A stretch of 64,000 nt of DNA from Dermabacter vaginalis (GCF_001678905.1 NZ_CP012117.1:1984001-2048000), one strand, 5' to 3'. Counted from the first letter of the stretch, positions 18,059 to 27,615 are shown. Notes: a model not told the origin generated them from the sequence alone. Made by a program: numbers and translations.

Positions 18059-18091
18059 GAAAACCGCCCGCCATAATGGCGGGCGGTTTTT
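18059..18091 (-). terminator. Terminator of the tRNA-Glu transcript
   Basis: A perfect 9-bp stem CCGCCCGCC/GGCGGGCGG (18064-18086) is flanked by A and T runs on both sides, so it can end transcription from either strand. It lies just beyond the 3' end of tRNA-Glu. Confidence 0.85.
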
Positions 18092-18095
18092 GCTG

Positions 18096-18168
18096 TACCC
18101 CGTACGGGATTCGAACCCGTGTTGCCGGCGTGAAAGGCAGGTGTCCTAGGCCGCTAGACGAACGGGGC
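18096..18168 (-). tRNA. tRNA-Glu (anticodon UUC)
   Basis: On the minus strand the 73-nt sequence starts GCCCCGTTCGTCTAGCGG, has anticodon loop CTTTCAC (TTC) and T-arm GGGTTCGAATCCC, and ends ACGGGGTA. All arms pair. The CCA end is not encoded. Confidence 0.95.
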
Positions 18169-18295
18169 GGGCAGAAATACTCTACCCACCTCGGCGGCCA
18201 AACGCCAACTGGGAGAGTCTGACGGTGATGCACGGCACCGCGTGGTTGAATGAGGGGAGCCATTTTGCCCTCTCAACAATCCGCGAGGTCCCTTC

Positions 18296-20023
18296 GTGAC
18301 ACCTATCCGCCACTCCCGCTTCAGTGTGCGTGCGCGTGCTGCCGCCGCCGTTAGTGCCCTCACCCTTGCCGCGCTCTCCCTCAGTGGGTGCGGGGCCCTC
18401 ATACAAGCGGGCCAACAAGCGTCATCTGGCTCAAACGGCACCGCCGCCACGGCCAGCAGCACCTTCGAAAAGGACGCCGAAGCAGCGCTCAAGGACCTCG
18501 AGGGGACCACGAGCAAAGCCTTCGGAACCGACGGCATGGAACCCCTTGGGACGATCGCCCCCGTCGTTGAATCCGCGGCCTATGATCTCGGTGCCGATCC
18601 GGCAGAGGACGAGCGCTGGGCGAAGTTCTACGACCAACGCGCCGAGTGGGGCGAATGTGAACGCGCCGAGTACAAGGCTGCCGAGTGCGCCACGATCGAT
18701 GTTCCCCTCAAATGGAATGATCCCGAAGGCGCGACCCTCTCGCTCCTGCTCACGCGCCTGCCCGCCAAGGCCGACAAGCCTCGGGGCTCACTTCTCGTCA
18801 ACCCCGGCGGCCCGGGCGGCTCGGGTGCCGAACACGTCGCCGCTTACGGCTCCATGCAGATCAGCCCCGGCGTTCTCGAACAGTACAACGTGATCGGTTT
18901 CGATCCGCGCGGCGTGAAGGATTCCGACGGTATCCAGTGCCTCGATGATGCTGAAACCGACAAGATGCTCTCGACCGACCTTCCCGACACCGAAGAAGGC
19001 GTACAAAAGGCAAAAGAATGGTCTGACAAGCTCGCCAAGGCCTGCGGCGAGAAGTCCGGTGACCGGCTCCAGTACGTCGATACGTACTCCGCGGCGCGCG
19101 ACATGGACGTGATCCGTTCAGCCGTCGACTCCGAAAAGCTCGACTACCTCGGCTTCTCCTACGGCACGTACCTCGGCGCGACCTACGCCGAGATGTACCC
19201 CAAGCGCACGGGACACCTCATCCTCGACGGCGCTCTCGATCCGTCGCTCACCATGAACGAAATTGTGGCGGGTCAAGCCGAGGGCTTCGAAAACGCCGTG
19301 AAGGACTTCGTGACATGGTGCCAGACCGAGCGCGACAGCTGCCCCCTCACGGGCAGTGTTGATGAGGGCGTCCAGCAGCTTCGCGACTTCATGAAAGACG
19401 CCGGGAAGAACCCCATTCCCACGGCAAGCGGCCGCAAGCTCAACGAGACCCTCGCCTCAACGGCGATCCTCACCGCTCTCTACAGCAACGAGACCTGGGA
19501 ATACGTCGCCCTCGGGATCGAAAGCGCCAAGGCCAACAACTCCGCCGACGTTCTCCTCATGCTCGCCGACCTCGCCAACGAGCGCGAAGAAGACGGCTCA
19601 TTCAAGTCCAACAGCACGTTTGCGAACCCCGCCGTGAACTGCCTCGACCACGTGGGCGTGACCGACAAGGAGTGGCTCAAGAAGGAAGGCGATCGCCTCG
19701 CCAAGAAGTACCCCACATTCGGCCCCTCCCTCGGCAGCGAAGAGGACGGCTGCGCAAACTGGCCCGCGAAGGCCGTGCGCTACCCCGCAAAGATCAACGC
19801 CAAGGGCTCGAGCACGATCGTGGTGATCGGCACCACGGGCGACCCCGCAACCCCGTACGCGTGGGCTGAATCCCTCAACAAGCAGCTTGACAACTCCGTG
19901 CTCCTCACCTGGAAAGGCTTCGGGCACACCGCCTACGGCCGCTCGGGTGGCTGCATCGAGGAAATGGTCGACGCCTACCTCCTCGAGGACAAGGTCCCGG
20001 ACGACGGCGCGAAATGTGAGTAG
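18296..20023 (+). CDS. Secreted alpha/beta-hydrolase, tripeptidyl-aminopeptidase type (S33), lipoprotein
   Basis: 575 residues from GTG 18296. The signal peptide has an Arg-rich start, hydrophobic core and lipobox LSGC, giving an anchored extracellular enzyme. The oxyanion segment NPGGPGGSG is followed by the nucleophile S288 in GFSYGTYLGA, D516 in TTGDPATPYAW and H544 in GFGHTAYG, a complete triad with the C-terminal TAP-like domain. Such enzymes (Streptomyces SlpD/SlpE and tripeptidyl aminopeptidase relatives) release short peptides from protein N-termini; some family members act as esterases. It is probably monocistronic. Cysteines in the cap (CERAEYKAAEC, CQTERDSC) probably form disulfides. 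Confidence 0.92.
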   Translation: MTPIRHSRFSVRARAAAAVSALTLAALSLSGCGALIQAGQQASSGSNGTAATASSTFEKDAEAALKDLEGTTSKAFGTDGMEPLGTIAPVVESAAYDLGADPAEDERWAKFYDQRAEWGECERAEYKAAECATIDVPLKWNDPEGATLSLLLTRLPAKADKPRGSLLVNPGGPGGSGAEHVAAYGSMQISPGVLEQYNVIGFDPRGVKDSDGIQCLDDAETDKMLSTDLPDTEEGVQKAKEWSDKLAKACGEKSGDRLQYVDTYSAARDMDVIRSAVDSEKLDYLGFSYGTYLGATYAEMYPKRTGHLILDGALDPSLTMNEIVAGQAEGFENAVKDFVTWCQTERDSCPLTGSVDEGVQQLRDFMKDAGKNPIPTASGRKLNETLASTAILTALYSNETWEYVALGIESAKANNSADVLLMLADLANEREEDGSFKSNSTFANPAVNCLDHVGVTDKEWLKKEGDRLAKKYPTFGPSLGSEEDGCANWPAKAVRYPAKINAKGSSTIVVIGTTGDPATPYAWAESLNKQLDNSVLLTWKGFGHTAYGRSGGCIEEMVDAYLLEDKVPDDGAKCE

Positions 20024-20162
20024 AAACTGAGCCCGGGTCAGCGGGGCGGCATGCACGTCGCCCCGCACGAGATGTGACCGGTCCATCACCGGCACAGTTT
20101 GGCACCCGGGCCGTTTCTCCCGTAAAGTTGTGGTTCGTGCGCGACGCGTGAGCGACGCACAC

Positions 20163-20238
20163 GCCTCCTTAGCTCAGTCGGTAGAGCGATTCACTCGTAA
20201 TGAATAGGTCGCCGGTTCGATTCCGGCAGGAGGCTCCA
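20163..20238 (+). tRNA. tRNA-Thr (anticodon CGU)
   Basis: 76 nt including an encoded CCA. It begins GCCTCCTTAGCTCAGTCGG, has the anticodon loop CTCGTAA and T-arm CCGGTTCGATTCCGG, and the acceptor closes with AGGAGGC plus T. All stems pair. Confidence 0.95.
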
Positions 20239-20243
20239 CAAAA

Positions 20244-20285
20244 AACAGCCCCTGATCTGGCAAAACGCCAGGTCGGGGGTTGTTT
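20244..20285 (+). terminator. Terminator after tRNA-Thr
   Basis: An imperfect stem of about 16 bp, CAGCCCCTGATCTGGC against GCCAGGTCGGGGGTTG around a short A-rich loop, followed by TTTATTT. It begins six bases after the tRNA. From here to 20621 there is one 65-bp hairpin element and no gene. Confidence 0.8.
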
Positions 20286-20416
20286 ATTTAACGTCGCGGG
20301 GGCGGGTTGTTGCCCTTCTTGTAACCCTTCTTGAAACAAACCCGCCACCAACCTATTCATTCCCCGGCCCCCGCCACTACAAACAACTCCCCCACCGCAT
20401 CGCCGGGCACACATCG

Positions 20417-20481
20417 AAAGTGGTGAAAAATCGCCACCAGAACCGGAATTCCGGCGCGCAACGGCCATTTTTCACCACTTT
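20417..20481. repeat. 65-bp hairpin element, copy 3 (divergent centre)
   Basis: Same outer arms as copies 1 and 2, extended here to 15 bp (AAAGTGGTGAAAAAT at 20417-20431 and its complement at 20467-20481), and exactly the same total length of 65 bp. The centre differs completely and contains the perfect palindrome CCGGAATTCCGG. It lies between tRNA-Thr and the 3' end of the convergent winged-helix gene. Confidence 0.75.
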
Positions 20482-20621
20482 CATGAAGGGGAAGGAGTAG
20501 TGGGGTGTGGGGAAAAGACCCGACTACCTGCGCCCACTCCCTTTTTCACGGGACCTTGGTACACCTTCCGCACACTCCACGCGGTGAGCTCCGACACCCC
20601 TACGCCGAGCGCGGGCGCCAC

Positions 20622-21833
20622 CTACTGGTCGTGATGCGGAAATGCCGCGAAGGCTTTTTCAATGTCGCGCGAGGCCGCAGCGGAGAGTTCACCAAAGGCA
20701 TCGACCGCGAGCGCCCGACCCCTCTTGCGCTTGACGGTGCGCCACAGGGCAACCATGCGCCCACCGCGCACGATTCCCCGCCGGAACACCCCGTTGTTTC
20801 CGGGCACGAGCAGCGCGTGCTCTTGTTCGGTCATGAGGGCGAGGCGGTCGGGGTATCCGAGCACGAGCTCGTCGAAACCGGGCAGCAGGAAGGTACCCCG
20901 AACGCGTGCGGCGGCAGAGCTGACCTCATCGGCAAGCCCCGCGCGACAGAACAGCGTCTCGCCTGCGGCGCCACTGCCCCATTCCTCGATTCCGTCGCCG
21001 ATCTGGAGGGCAGCCGCGCGGATCTGGCGAAGCGGGAGTTTCGTCCACCACGCGAAATCGCGCAGCGTTGCGGGCCCATGACTTGCGAGGTAGCGCTCGA
21101 GCAGTGCCGCGGTTGCCGCCACTTTGTCTCCCCCGAAACACTCCTCGAGTCCAGCCCCCTTGGGGAGCCACGTCGCGGCGTCGGCGATTCGCTGTTCCGC
21201 GCCGTCGATCGGCCCGTAGATCAGGTGGCCGGATGCCATGAAGTAGGTGATGAGGTGGTAGCCGCGACCGCCGTCCGTCTCGATGCCGCCACTTTTCCAC
21301 GCCTCGAGGAGGTCCGCCCGCGTCACACCTCGCACTTTCCCCGCGAGGAATTCGAGGGCGAGATTCAGCGCGTGCTCAACCTGGGCGTCGGAAAGATTGC
21401 GCGAGCGGCGGCGCCTTGCTTCCCATTCTCCCTTTTTCGCACACAGCTCGGTCATCCACCGCGCATCGCGGGCGGCCATGGCGAAAACGGTCCCTCGCAT
21501 CGGGTAGCCGCGCACGATCTCGCCTGCGTCAAACGCGCGCAGTACTTCTCGCATGCGCGCGTCGCTCGGGAAAGCTTCGGGGGCCGACGCTTGCGGGGCC
21601 ACCGTCGGAACCTGATCCTGGTCTGGTGCTTCACCGACCTTTTCCGCATCGAGCCGAAGGGCGATCGAGGAGAGCAGGCCGGGCAGATCCTGCCCCTGCA
21701 TCGCGCCCATCGCGTGCACGAGATTCCCGGCGTTGCGGTGCCTCGGCAGGGCGAGTCCTTGTGCACTCAGGCGCGCATATATGAGGCGGGCGCGCTCGGT
21801 GCGAGTACTGGGGGCGAAGGATCGTGGCGGCAT
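20622..21833 (-). CDS. Winged-helix DNA-binding protein (HTH_42/PF06224, AlkX/YcaQ-like)
   Basis: 403 residues from ATG 21833. Recognisable family segments are AMGAMQGQDLPGLLSS (about 40-56), RGYPMRGTVFAMAARDARWM (about 108-127) and a C-terminal GFDELVLGYPDR with LVPGNNGVF. Members are DNA glycosylase-like proteins: some (AlkZ/AlkX type) unhook crosslinks or alkylated bases, and the QGQ near residue 46 could correspond to the catalytic glutamines, though this is only suggestive. No signal peptide; cytoplasmic. A copy of the 27-bp near-palindrome (21583-21609) lies inside the coding region at about residues 75-84, in a poorly conserved Pro/Ala-rich linker. Confidence 0.75.
   Translation of the reverse strand: MPPRSFAPSTRTERARLIYARLSAQGLALPRHRNAGNLVHAMGAMQGQDLPGLLSSIALRLDAEKVGEAPDQDQVPTVAPQASAPEAFPSDARMREVLRAFDAGEIVRGYPMRGTVFAMAARDARWMTELCAKKGEWEARRRRSRNLSDAQVEHALNLALEFLAGKVRGVTRADLLEAWKSGGIETDGGRGYHLITYFMASGHLIYGPIDGAEQRIADAATWLPKGAGLEECFGGDKVAATAALLERYLASHGPATLRDFAWWTKLPLRQIRAAALQIGDGIEEWGSGAAGETLFCRAGLADEVSSAAARVRGTFLLPGFDELVLGYPDRLALMTEQEHALLVPGNNGVFRRGIVRGGRMVALWRTVKRKRGRALAVDAFGELSAAASRDIEKAFAAFPHHDQ
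21583..21609. repeat. 27-bp near-palindromic repeat, copy 2 (coding)
   Basis: GCCGACG and CGTCGGA flank CTTGCGGGGCCAC. It lies in frame inside the winged-helix gene and encodes, on the minus strand, part of PTVAPQASA. Compare 14700-14726, 38074-38100 and 53792-53818. Confidence 0.65.
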
Positions 21834-21957
21834 GATCTCACCCTATAGAGCGCCACATTCGCCCAGATTCAGGTGTAGGCGACCGCGCTCTTCTCCACCC
21901 TGATCGGCGGCGGGGCCTAGTATTGGGGCGGCCCTATTCGTGAGATGAAGGAGATTC

Positions 21958-22569
21958 ATGACCACCGCTTCCGTTGCCGGCACTCGCCCCGTGCTTGCCG
22001 ATTCGCTCGTCAAACACCGCACGCTGCTCACCGATCTCTCGCTCATCGTCGCGGGCGTTGTGGTCGTTGGTCTGCTCGCGCAGGTCACGATTCCGCTTCC
22101 GTATGTGCCGATCACGGGCCAGACCCTCGGCGTGATTCTCGTGGGCGCGGCACTCGGCTCGAAGCGCGGCGCGGCTTCACTCGCCACCTACCTCGTGGCG
22201 GGTCTTGCGGGCGCCCCGATTTTCGCGGACTTTGGCGGCGGCCCGGGCATGGTTCTCGAGCCGAGCTTCGGCTTCATCATCGGCTTTATCCCCTCGGCCT
22301 TTGTGGCGGGCTGGATGGCGGAGCGCGCGTGGGATCGCAAGTTCGCTCTCGCGCTTCTCGGTTTTATTGCCGCGAGCGCGTTGCCGTTCGTCGTGGGCGT
22401 GCCGTACATGGCGTGGGTGCTCAACTCGGTCATGGGCCTCGGCCTCGACTTCGCGGGCGTCATGAACGCGGGTCTCATCCCGTTCATTCCGGGTGGGATC
22501 GTGAAGGCCGCGATCGCCGCTGGGCTGATTCCTCTTGCCTGGAAGGGCGTGCGGGCACTCGAGAAGTAG
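21958..22569 (+). CDS. bioY: Biotin transporter substrate-binding subunit
   Basis: 203 residues, six predicted membrane helices. Typical BioY segments are VPITGQTLGVILVGAALGSKRGAASLATYLVAGLAGAPIFADFGGG (biotin-binding region) and GFIIGFIPSAFVAGWMAER. It is the S-component of an ECF-type biotin transporter; some BioY proteins work alone, others use BioM/BioN or a shared energising module. No bioMN follows here, as the next gene is convergent. The ATG 21958 has AAGGAG spaced 6 bases upstream. Confidence 0.93.
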   Translation: MTTASVAGTRPVLADSLVKHRTLLTDLSLIVAGVVVVGLLAQVTIPLPYVPITGQTLGVILVGAALGSKRGAASLATYLVAGLAGAPIFADFGGGPGMVLEPSFGFIIGFIPSAFVAGWMAERAWDRKFALALLGFIAASALPFVVGVPYMAWVLNSVMGLGLDFAGVMNAGLIPFIPGGIVKAAIAAGLIPLAWKGVRALEK

Positions 22570-22577
22570 CCCTGCCC

Positions 22578-25262
22578 CTAGTGCGGGCCGCGCCTGAGTG
22601 CGCGGTTCGTTTTCGCGGTCGCTTCGAACGCCATCGGGTCCTCGGGCCAGGGGTGTTTCGGGTAGCGGCCGCGCATTTCTTTGCGCACCTCGGCGTACGG
22701 CCCCGCCCAAAATGAGCGCAAGTCCTTCGTGATCGCGAGGGGTTTCCCACCGGGCGAGAGCAGCTCGATGAGCACGCTCACCCTGCCCTCGACGATGCGC
22801 GGTGTCTCTTCGAGCCCGAACATTTCCTGGAGCTTGACCTTGAGCCTCACGGGCGCCTCATCCGCGCCGCTCTCATCGGCGTGCGCAATCTGCTCGGCGC
22901 TCGGGTAGTCAAGGCGAATTTTGGAGTCCGACGGCACCTGGATTCTCTCGGGCGCGAGTTCTTCGAGTCGCGCGGCTTCGGGCCATGGGAGGGCGCGCTC
23001 GAGGATGGGGCGCATATCGATTGCGGAGGGGGCGATGGGGTGCTTTCGACCGATTCCCGCGAGCGCGTCGAGCTCGGGGCCCGCGAGTTCCTCGAGGCGG
23101 GCAAGGAGAGCGTTGTCGCTCACGTCGGGCCACGGTTCGCCGAGTTCGCGGTGAAGGAGCGCGAGGCGGGAGCGCAGGTTTGCGGCGCTCGCGCTCCACG
23201 TGAACATGCCGAGTCCGGCGCGTCGAATGCCCGCGAGAACAGCCTCTCGCGCACCTGCCCCCTCGGCTTTCGTGGGGGTTGAGGAAAAAACGATGCTGCC
23301 GAGCACTTTCACGCGGCGTGCTTTCGCACCGTGTTCGCCAAAGTGGATCTCGGTTCTCTCGCGCACGAGCGGTCCCGCGCACGCGAGGGCCTCCTCTTCG
23401 GTGAGGGGAGCCGCAGAGCGGATGATCGCGCCCGTGCCACGGGCAGCCTTCGCGTTCGAGCGTTGCAGCTCGGCAATCGCGATCCATTCGCCGAGGCCCT
23501 CATCGCTCGTGCCGGCGCGGGTCCCGCCCGCGGTTTCGTAGATTCCCGGTTCAATGCGCCGTGCGAGGCGCTCCGGGTAGGCGAGGCCCACGACGATTCC
23601 GGCGGCGTGCGCCGGATCGTTCGGGGCTTCGAGCGCCTCCAGTTCGCCACTCGCTTCGAGGCGCGAATCGCGTGCGTGGCGGCGAACAATGCGCGCGAAG
23701 CGATCGGCTTCTCGCGCAAGACGCTCACGCTGAATGCGCGGGCCCTCAACAAACTCACCACCGAGCGGGAGGGGCGCCTCAAGGGAGAGAGCCGCGACAG
23801 TGCGCGAGGCGGCGTCGGAACCCACGACCCGTGTGGAGGTGAGCAGCGCTCGGGCAAGGCGCGGGTCGGCGGGGATCGAGGCGAGCGTGCGGCCAAGTGG
23901 GGTAAGAGCGCCCTCGGCGTCGAGGGCGCCAAGCGCGACGAGGCTCGCATGCGCATCTGCGAGGGCGTCGGCCGGTGGCGCATCGGGAAGGCGAAGACCC
24001 GAGCCGCCGGGCGTTCCCCACGCGGCCATGAGAAGTGCCGTGTCCGTGAGGTCGGCGCTCGCGATCTCGGGGATGGTGAAGTCGCGCGCTCCCGCGTAGG
24101 CGAGGTCATCGAAAAGGCGGATGGCGAGGCCTGGCCCGAGGCGACCGGCACGACCGGCGCGCTGGGTCATGCTCGCACGCGAGGCCGTCACAGTCACGAG
24201 ACCGCTCATCTTTCGCGCGGCATCGCGGCGCACCTCGCGGCTCAGCCCCGAATCCACGACGATGCGCACACCTGGCACGGTGAGCGACGACTCGGCGAGG
24301 TTCGTGGAGAAGATGATCCTGCGCGGCTCGCCGGCTCCGCGGCCCCGCACGATCCGATCCTGTTCACGCGCATCGATGCGGCCGTGAAGCTCGCAGACGT
24401 TGACCCGCGCGCCACGACGCGCGAGCAGATCCCGCGCCGCCGATGCCGCGTTTTCAACCTCCCACGCCCCCGGCAGGAACACGAGAACGTCGCTATCCGC
24501 GAGCTCGCCCGGCTCCTCAAGTGCCTCAACCGCCACCCGCGCGGTGTGCTCGAGGAACTCCCTTGAGACCCCGCGCTCGTTCATGCGCGAGGCGAAGGGC
24601 TCTCGGCGCGTCGCGACGGGAAATAGCGCCGTTGGTGAGTCGATCACCGGCACCGGTCCTGGCACCCCCTCCCCCATGAGACCCGCGAAGCGCTCGGCAT
24701 CGAGGGTCGCCGAAAGCGCGAGAATCCTCAGATCTCCGCGCAGGTCGCGCACGTCGAGCGCGAAGGCAAGCGCGAGATCTGACTCAAGGGAGCGCTCATG
24801 CACCTCGTCGAGCACAATCGCCGACACATCCGCCAGCTCGGGATCCGAGAGAAGACGGCGCACAAGAACACCGGGCGTCACAAACTCCACGAGGGAGTCG
24901 CGCGTGAGCGTAGAGTCACCGCGCACCGAATAGGCGACGCGGTCGGCGAGCGCCGGGGTGGTCTGTGAGGCGAGGGCGCGAAGCCTGGATGCGCCGGCAC
25001 GCGCGGCGACGCGCCGCGGCTGCGTGACGATCACGCGACCTGCGTCTTGCTCACCCGCGAGAGCGTTCGCAACGATGGGCGGCACGAGCGTCGTCTTGCC
25101 CGATCCCGGAGGCGCCTGGACGACCGCGCTCGCACCGGGCGACGCGATCGCCTCGGCGAGGTCGGCAGCGACACTCGCGAAGGCGAGATTCGCGCCGATT
25201 GCCTCAAGATCGAAGGCGGCTGATGAACCGTCGGACTGTGCTCTGCTCCTCACCCCATCCAT
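22578..25262 (-). CDS. hrpB: ATP-dependent RNA helicase, HrpB type
   Basis: About 894 residues. The DExH core has Walker A APPGSGKTT, motif II LDEVHERSLESD, motif III LSATLD and motif VI QRAGRAGRLGPG; then come the HA2 region and the HrpB-specific C-terminal domain ending DLRSFWAGPYAEVRKEMRGRYPKHPWPEDP. HrpB helicases are bacterial DEAH proteins with unclear RNA substrates. The start is uncertain: the frame is open to 25379, and ATG 25262 is chosen because homologues begin shortly before the FDLEAIG-like segment; no strong ribosome binding site is visible. It is convergent with bioY. Confidence 0.92.
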   Translation of the reverse strand: MDGVRSRAQSDGSSAAFDLEAIGANLAFASVAADLAEAIASPGASAVVQAPPGSGKTTLVPPIVANALAGEQDAGRVIVTQPRRVAARAGASRLRALASQTTPALADRVAYSVRGDSTLTRDSLVEFVTPGVLVRRLLSDPELADVSAIVLDEVHERSLESDLALAFALDVRDLRGDLRILALSATLDAERFAGLMGEGVPGPVPVIDSPTALFPVATRREPFASRMNERGVSREFLEHTARVAVEALEEPGELADSDVLVFLPGAWEVENAASAARDLLARRGARVNVCELHGRIDAREQDRIVRGRGAGEPRRIIFSTNLAESSLTVPGVRIVVDSGLSREVRRDAARKMSGLVTVTASRASMTQRAGRAGRLGPGLAIRLFDDLAYAGARDFTIPEIASADLTDTALLMAAWGTPGGSGLRLPDAPPADALADAHASLVALGALDAEGALTPLGRTLASIPADPRLARALLTSTRVVGSDAASRTVAALSLEAPLPLGGEFVEGPRIQRERLAREADRFARIVRRHARDSRLEASGELEALEAPNDPAHAAGIVVGLAYPERLARRIEPGIYETAGGTRAGTSDEGLGEWIAIAELQRSNAKAARGTGAIIRSAAPLTEEEALACAGPLVRERTEIHFGEHGAKARRVKVLGSIVFSSTPTKAEGAGAREAVLAGIRRAGLGMFTWSASAANLRSRLALLHRELGEPWPDVSDNALLARLEELAGPELDALAGIGRKHPIAPSAIDMRPILERALPWPEAARLEELAPERIQVPSDSKIRLDYPSAEQIAHADESGADEAPVRLKVKLQEMFGLEETPRIVEGRVSVLIELLSPGGKPLAITKDLRSFWAGPYAEVRKEMRGRYPKHPWPEDPMAFEATAKTNRALRRGPH

Positions 25263-25383
25263 TGTGCCAAGCACGCGAAGACCAGCGGAATCACGAATGT
25301 GACGAGCCTCTCCGCTCTCAGGTGGCATTTGGTGCACAGGGTGTGTAAAGTAATTCGAGTCGAAGCGAGAGCACGACAAAAAA

Positions 25384-25457
25384 GGCCCTGTAGCTCAGTT
25401 GGTTAGAGTGCCGCCCTGTCACGGCGGAGGTCGCCGGTTCAAGCCCGGTCAGGGTCG
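25384..25457 (+). tRNA. tRNA-Asp (anticodon GUC)
   Basis: 74 nt beginning GGCCCTGTAGCTCAGTTGG, anticodon loop CTGTCAC (GTC), T-arm CCGGTTCAAGCCCGG, and acceptor end CAGGGTC plus G. The CCA end is not encoded. Confidence 0.95.
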
Positions 25458-25470
25458 CAAAAGCGACAAG

Positions 25471-25497
25471 CCCCCTCGAGGAATCGAGGGGGTTTTT
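25471..25497 (+). terminator. Terminator after tRNA-Asp
   Basis: Perfect 9-bp stem CCCCCTCGA/TCGAGGGGG with a four-base loop, followed by TTTTT. Confidence 0.9.
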
Positions 25498-25632
25498 CCG
25501 TGTCTCGCACTGCCCTCACGCCACTCTTACAACTCGGTCACGCAAACGTGTCATACCTCTCCCCCGCTCGCACCGATTTCGCACACGCTCGCGGGCACTG
25601 GTAGGCTGTTCGCTGTTCCTTCTGGAACATTC

Positions 25633-25705
25633 GGCTCTGTAGCTCAGTTGGTAGAGCGTTCGACTGAAAATCGAGAGGTCACGGGATCGACGCCCGTCGG
25701 AGCCA
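25633..25705 (+). tRNA. tRNA-Phe (anticodon GAA)
   Basis: 73 nt beginning GGCTCTGTAGCTCAGTTGG, anticodon loop CTGAAAA (GAA), T-arm with GGGATCGACGCCC (an unusual GATCGA T-loop), acceptor end CGGAGCC plus A. CCA is not encoded. Confidence 0.93.
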
Positions 25706-25710
25706 CAGCA

Positions 25711-25745
25711 ATCCCCCGCCGGGTCGTCCCGGGCGGGGGATTTTT
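25711..25745 (+). terminator. Terminator after tRNA-Phe
   Basis: An 11-bp stem ATCCCCCGCC(C)/(G)GGCGGGGGAT, loop GGTCGTCC region, followed by TTTT. It separates the tRNA from fhs. About 30 bases further on, 25772-25783 is a perfect palindrome CCGAAATTTCGG of unknown role in the fhs upstream region. Confidence 0.88.
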
Positions 25746-25914
25746 GTATGCCCCTTGAACGCACCATATTTCCGAAATTTCGGTCACGGGAGCGCCCCCG
25801 CGGGCCGCACGAGCCGCGAAATCACTGGCACGCTCAGGGAATTTCCCGTTTGCTAGGTCACAGTGAGGGACGAACGCCCCGCAGAAACCGAGAAGAATCA
25901 AAGGAGATTTGCCC

Positions 25915-27591
25915 ATGGCATCCGAAAACCCTGATCTCAAGATCGCCCAGGCCCACACCCTCAAGCCGATCACCGAGATCGCCGAGGCCGCCGGTATCCC
26001 GAACGACGCCCTCATCCCCTACGGCTGGACCAAGGCAAAGGTCGACATGAAGAAGATCGACCAGAGCAGCGACAAGCCGAAGGCGAAGCTCGTGCTCGTT
26101 TCGGCGCTCTCGCCGACCCCCGCGGGCGAAGGTAAGTCGACGACGACCGTCGGCCTTTCCGACGCCTTCTCCCTCAAGGGCAAGAAGACCGTCGTCGCAC
26201 TCCGCGAACCCTCGCTCGGCCCGGTCATGGGCGTCAAGGGCGGCGCAACCGGTGGTGGCTACGCCCAGGTCGTCCCCATGGAAGACATCAACCTCCACTT
26301 CACGGGCGACTTCCACGCGATCCAGATTGCGAACAACACCCTCGCCGCCCTCATCGACAACTCGATCCAGCAGGGCAACCCCCTCAACATTGACCCGCGC
26401 CGTATTCAGTGGAAGCGCGTCCTCGACGTCAACGACCGCGAGCTCCGCTCGATCGTCGTCGGCCTCGGCGGCCCCGCCCAGGGCATGCCCCGCGAAGACG
26501 GCTTCGACATCGTCGTGGCCTCCGAGATCATGGCGATCCTCTGCCTCGCGACGGACCTCAAGGATCTGCAGGAGCGCATCTCGCGCATCGTCGTGGGCTA
26601 CACGTTCGATCGCAAACCCGTGACCGTCGCCGACCTCAAGGTCGAAGGCGCCATCACGATGCTTCTCAAGGATGCCCTCAACCCGAACCTCGTGCAGACC
26701 CTCGGCGGCACCCCCGCCCTCGTGCACGGCGGCCCGTTCGCCAACATCGCGCACGGCTGCAACTCGATCATCGCGACCAACCTCGCCCGCGAGCTCGGTG
26801 AAATCGCCGTGACCGAGGCCGGCTTCGGCTCGGACCTCGGCGGCGAAAAGTTCCTCGACATCAAGTCGCGTTTCGGCGGCTTCTCGCCCGACGCGGTCGT
26901 GCTTGTCGCGACCGTGCGCGCCCTCAAGATGCACGGCGGCGTGAAGAAGGACGAGCTCGAAACGGAGAACGTCGACGCGGCCCTCGAAGGCACCGCGAAC
27001 CTCCGCAAGCACCTCGAGAACATTCGCAAGTTCGGTCTCGAGCCCGTCATCGCCCTTAACCGCTTCCCGTCGGACACCGAGACCGAGCTCAAGGCCGTTC
27101 TCGACTGGGCGAAGGAGAACGGCTACAAGGCTGCACTCTCCGAGGTGTGGGCAAAGGGCGGCGAGGGTGCACTCGACCTCGCCGACCAGGTGCTCGCCGC
27201 CATCGAGGAAGCCGGCGACTTCCACCACCTCTACGAGCCTGAGGACGGCGTTGAGAACGCCATCGAGACCATCGCCAAGGAGGTCTACGGCGCATCGGAG
27301 GTCCAGTACGTCGACGGTGCTCCCGCAGCCCTTCGCCGCCTCAAGAAGAACGGCTGGGACAAGCTCCCCGTGTGCATGGCGAAGACCCAGTACTCGTTCA
27401 GTGACGACCCCTCGAAGCTCGGCGCACCCGAGGGCCACGTGCTCCACGTTCGCGACCTCATCCCCCGCCTCGGCGCCGGGTTCGTGGTCGCGCTCACCGG
27501 TTCGGTCATGACCATGCCGGGTCTGCCGAAGGAGCCCGCGGCACTGCGCATGGGCGTCGATGAGGACGGCAACGCGATCGGCCTCTTCTAA
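25915..27591 (+). CDS. fhs: Formate--tetrahydrofolate ligase
   Basis: 558 residues, the full family length. It makes 10-formyltetrahydrofolate from formate, tetrahydrofolate and ATP in one-carbon metabolism. The P-loop [16 protein letters not shown] lies near residue 65, and [24 protein letters not shown] and the [13 protein letters not shown] segment are signatures of the enzyme. ATG 25915 has AAGGAG 8 bases upstream; a TTG six bases before is in frame but less likely. Single gene with its own terminator. Cytoplasmic. Confidence 0.96.
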   Translation: MASENPDLKIAQAHTLKPITEIAEAAGIPNDALIPYGWTKAKVDMKKIDQSSDKPKAKLVLVSALSPTPAGEGKSTTTVGLSDAFSLKGKKTVVALREPSLGPVMGVKGGATGGGYAQVVPMEDINLHFTGDFHAIQIANNTLAALIDNSIQQGNPLNIDPRRIQWKRVLDVNDRELRSIVVGLGGPAQGMPREDGFDIVVASEIMAILCLATDLKDLQERISRIVVGYTFDRKPVTVADLKVEGAITMLLKDALNPNLVQTLGGTPALVHGGPFANIAHGCNSIIATNLARELGEIAVTEAGFGSDLGGEKFLDIKSRFGGFSPDAVVLVATVRALKMHGGVKKDELETENVDAALEGTANLRKHLENIRKFGLEPVIALNRFPSDTETELKAVLDWAKENGYKAALSEVWAKGGEGALDLADQVLAAIEEAGDFHHLYEPEDGVENAIETIAKEVYGASEVQYVDGAPAALRRLKKNGWDKLPVCMAKTQYSFSDDPSKLGAPEGHVLHVRDLIPRLGAGFVVALTGSVMTMPGLPKEPAALRMGVDEDGNAIGLF

Positions 27592-27615
27592 GGCACCACT
27601 TCGCCTTCCACTTCA

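Noticed and set aside
20505-21848. Open frame opposite the winged-helix gene
   Set aside because: No recognisable domain; the minus-strand protein has clear family motifs.
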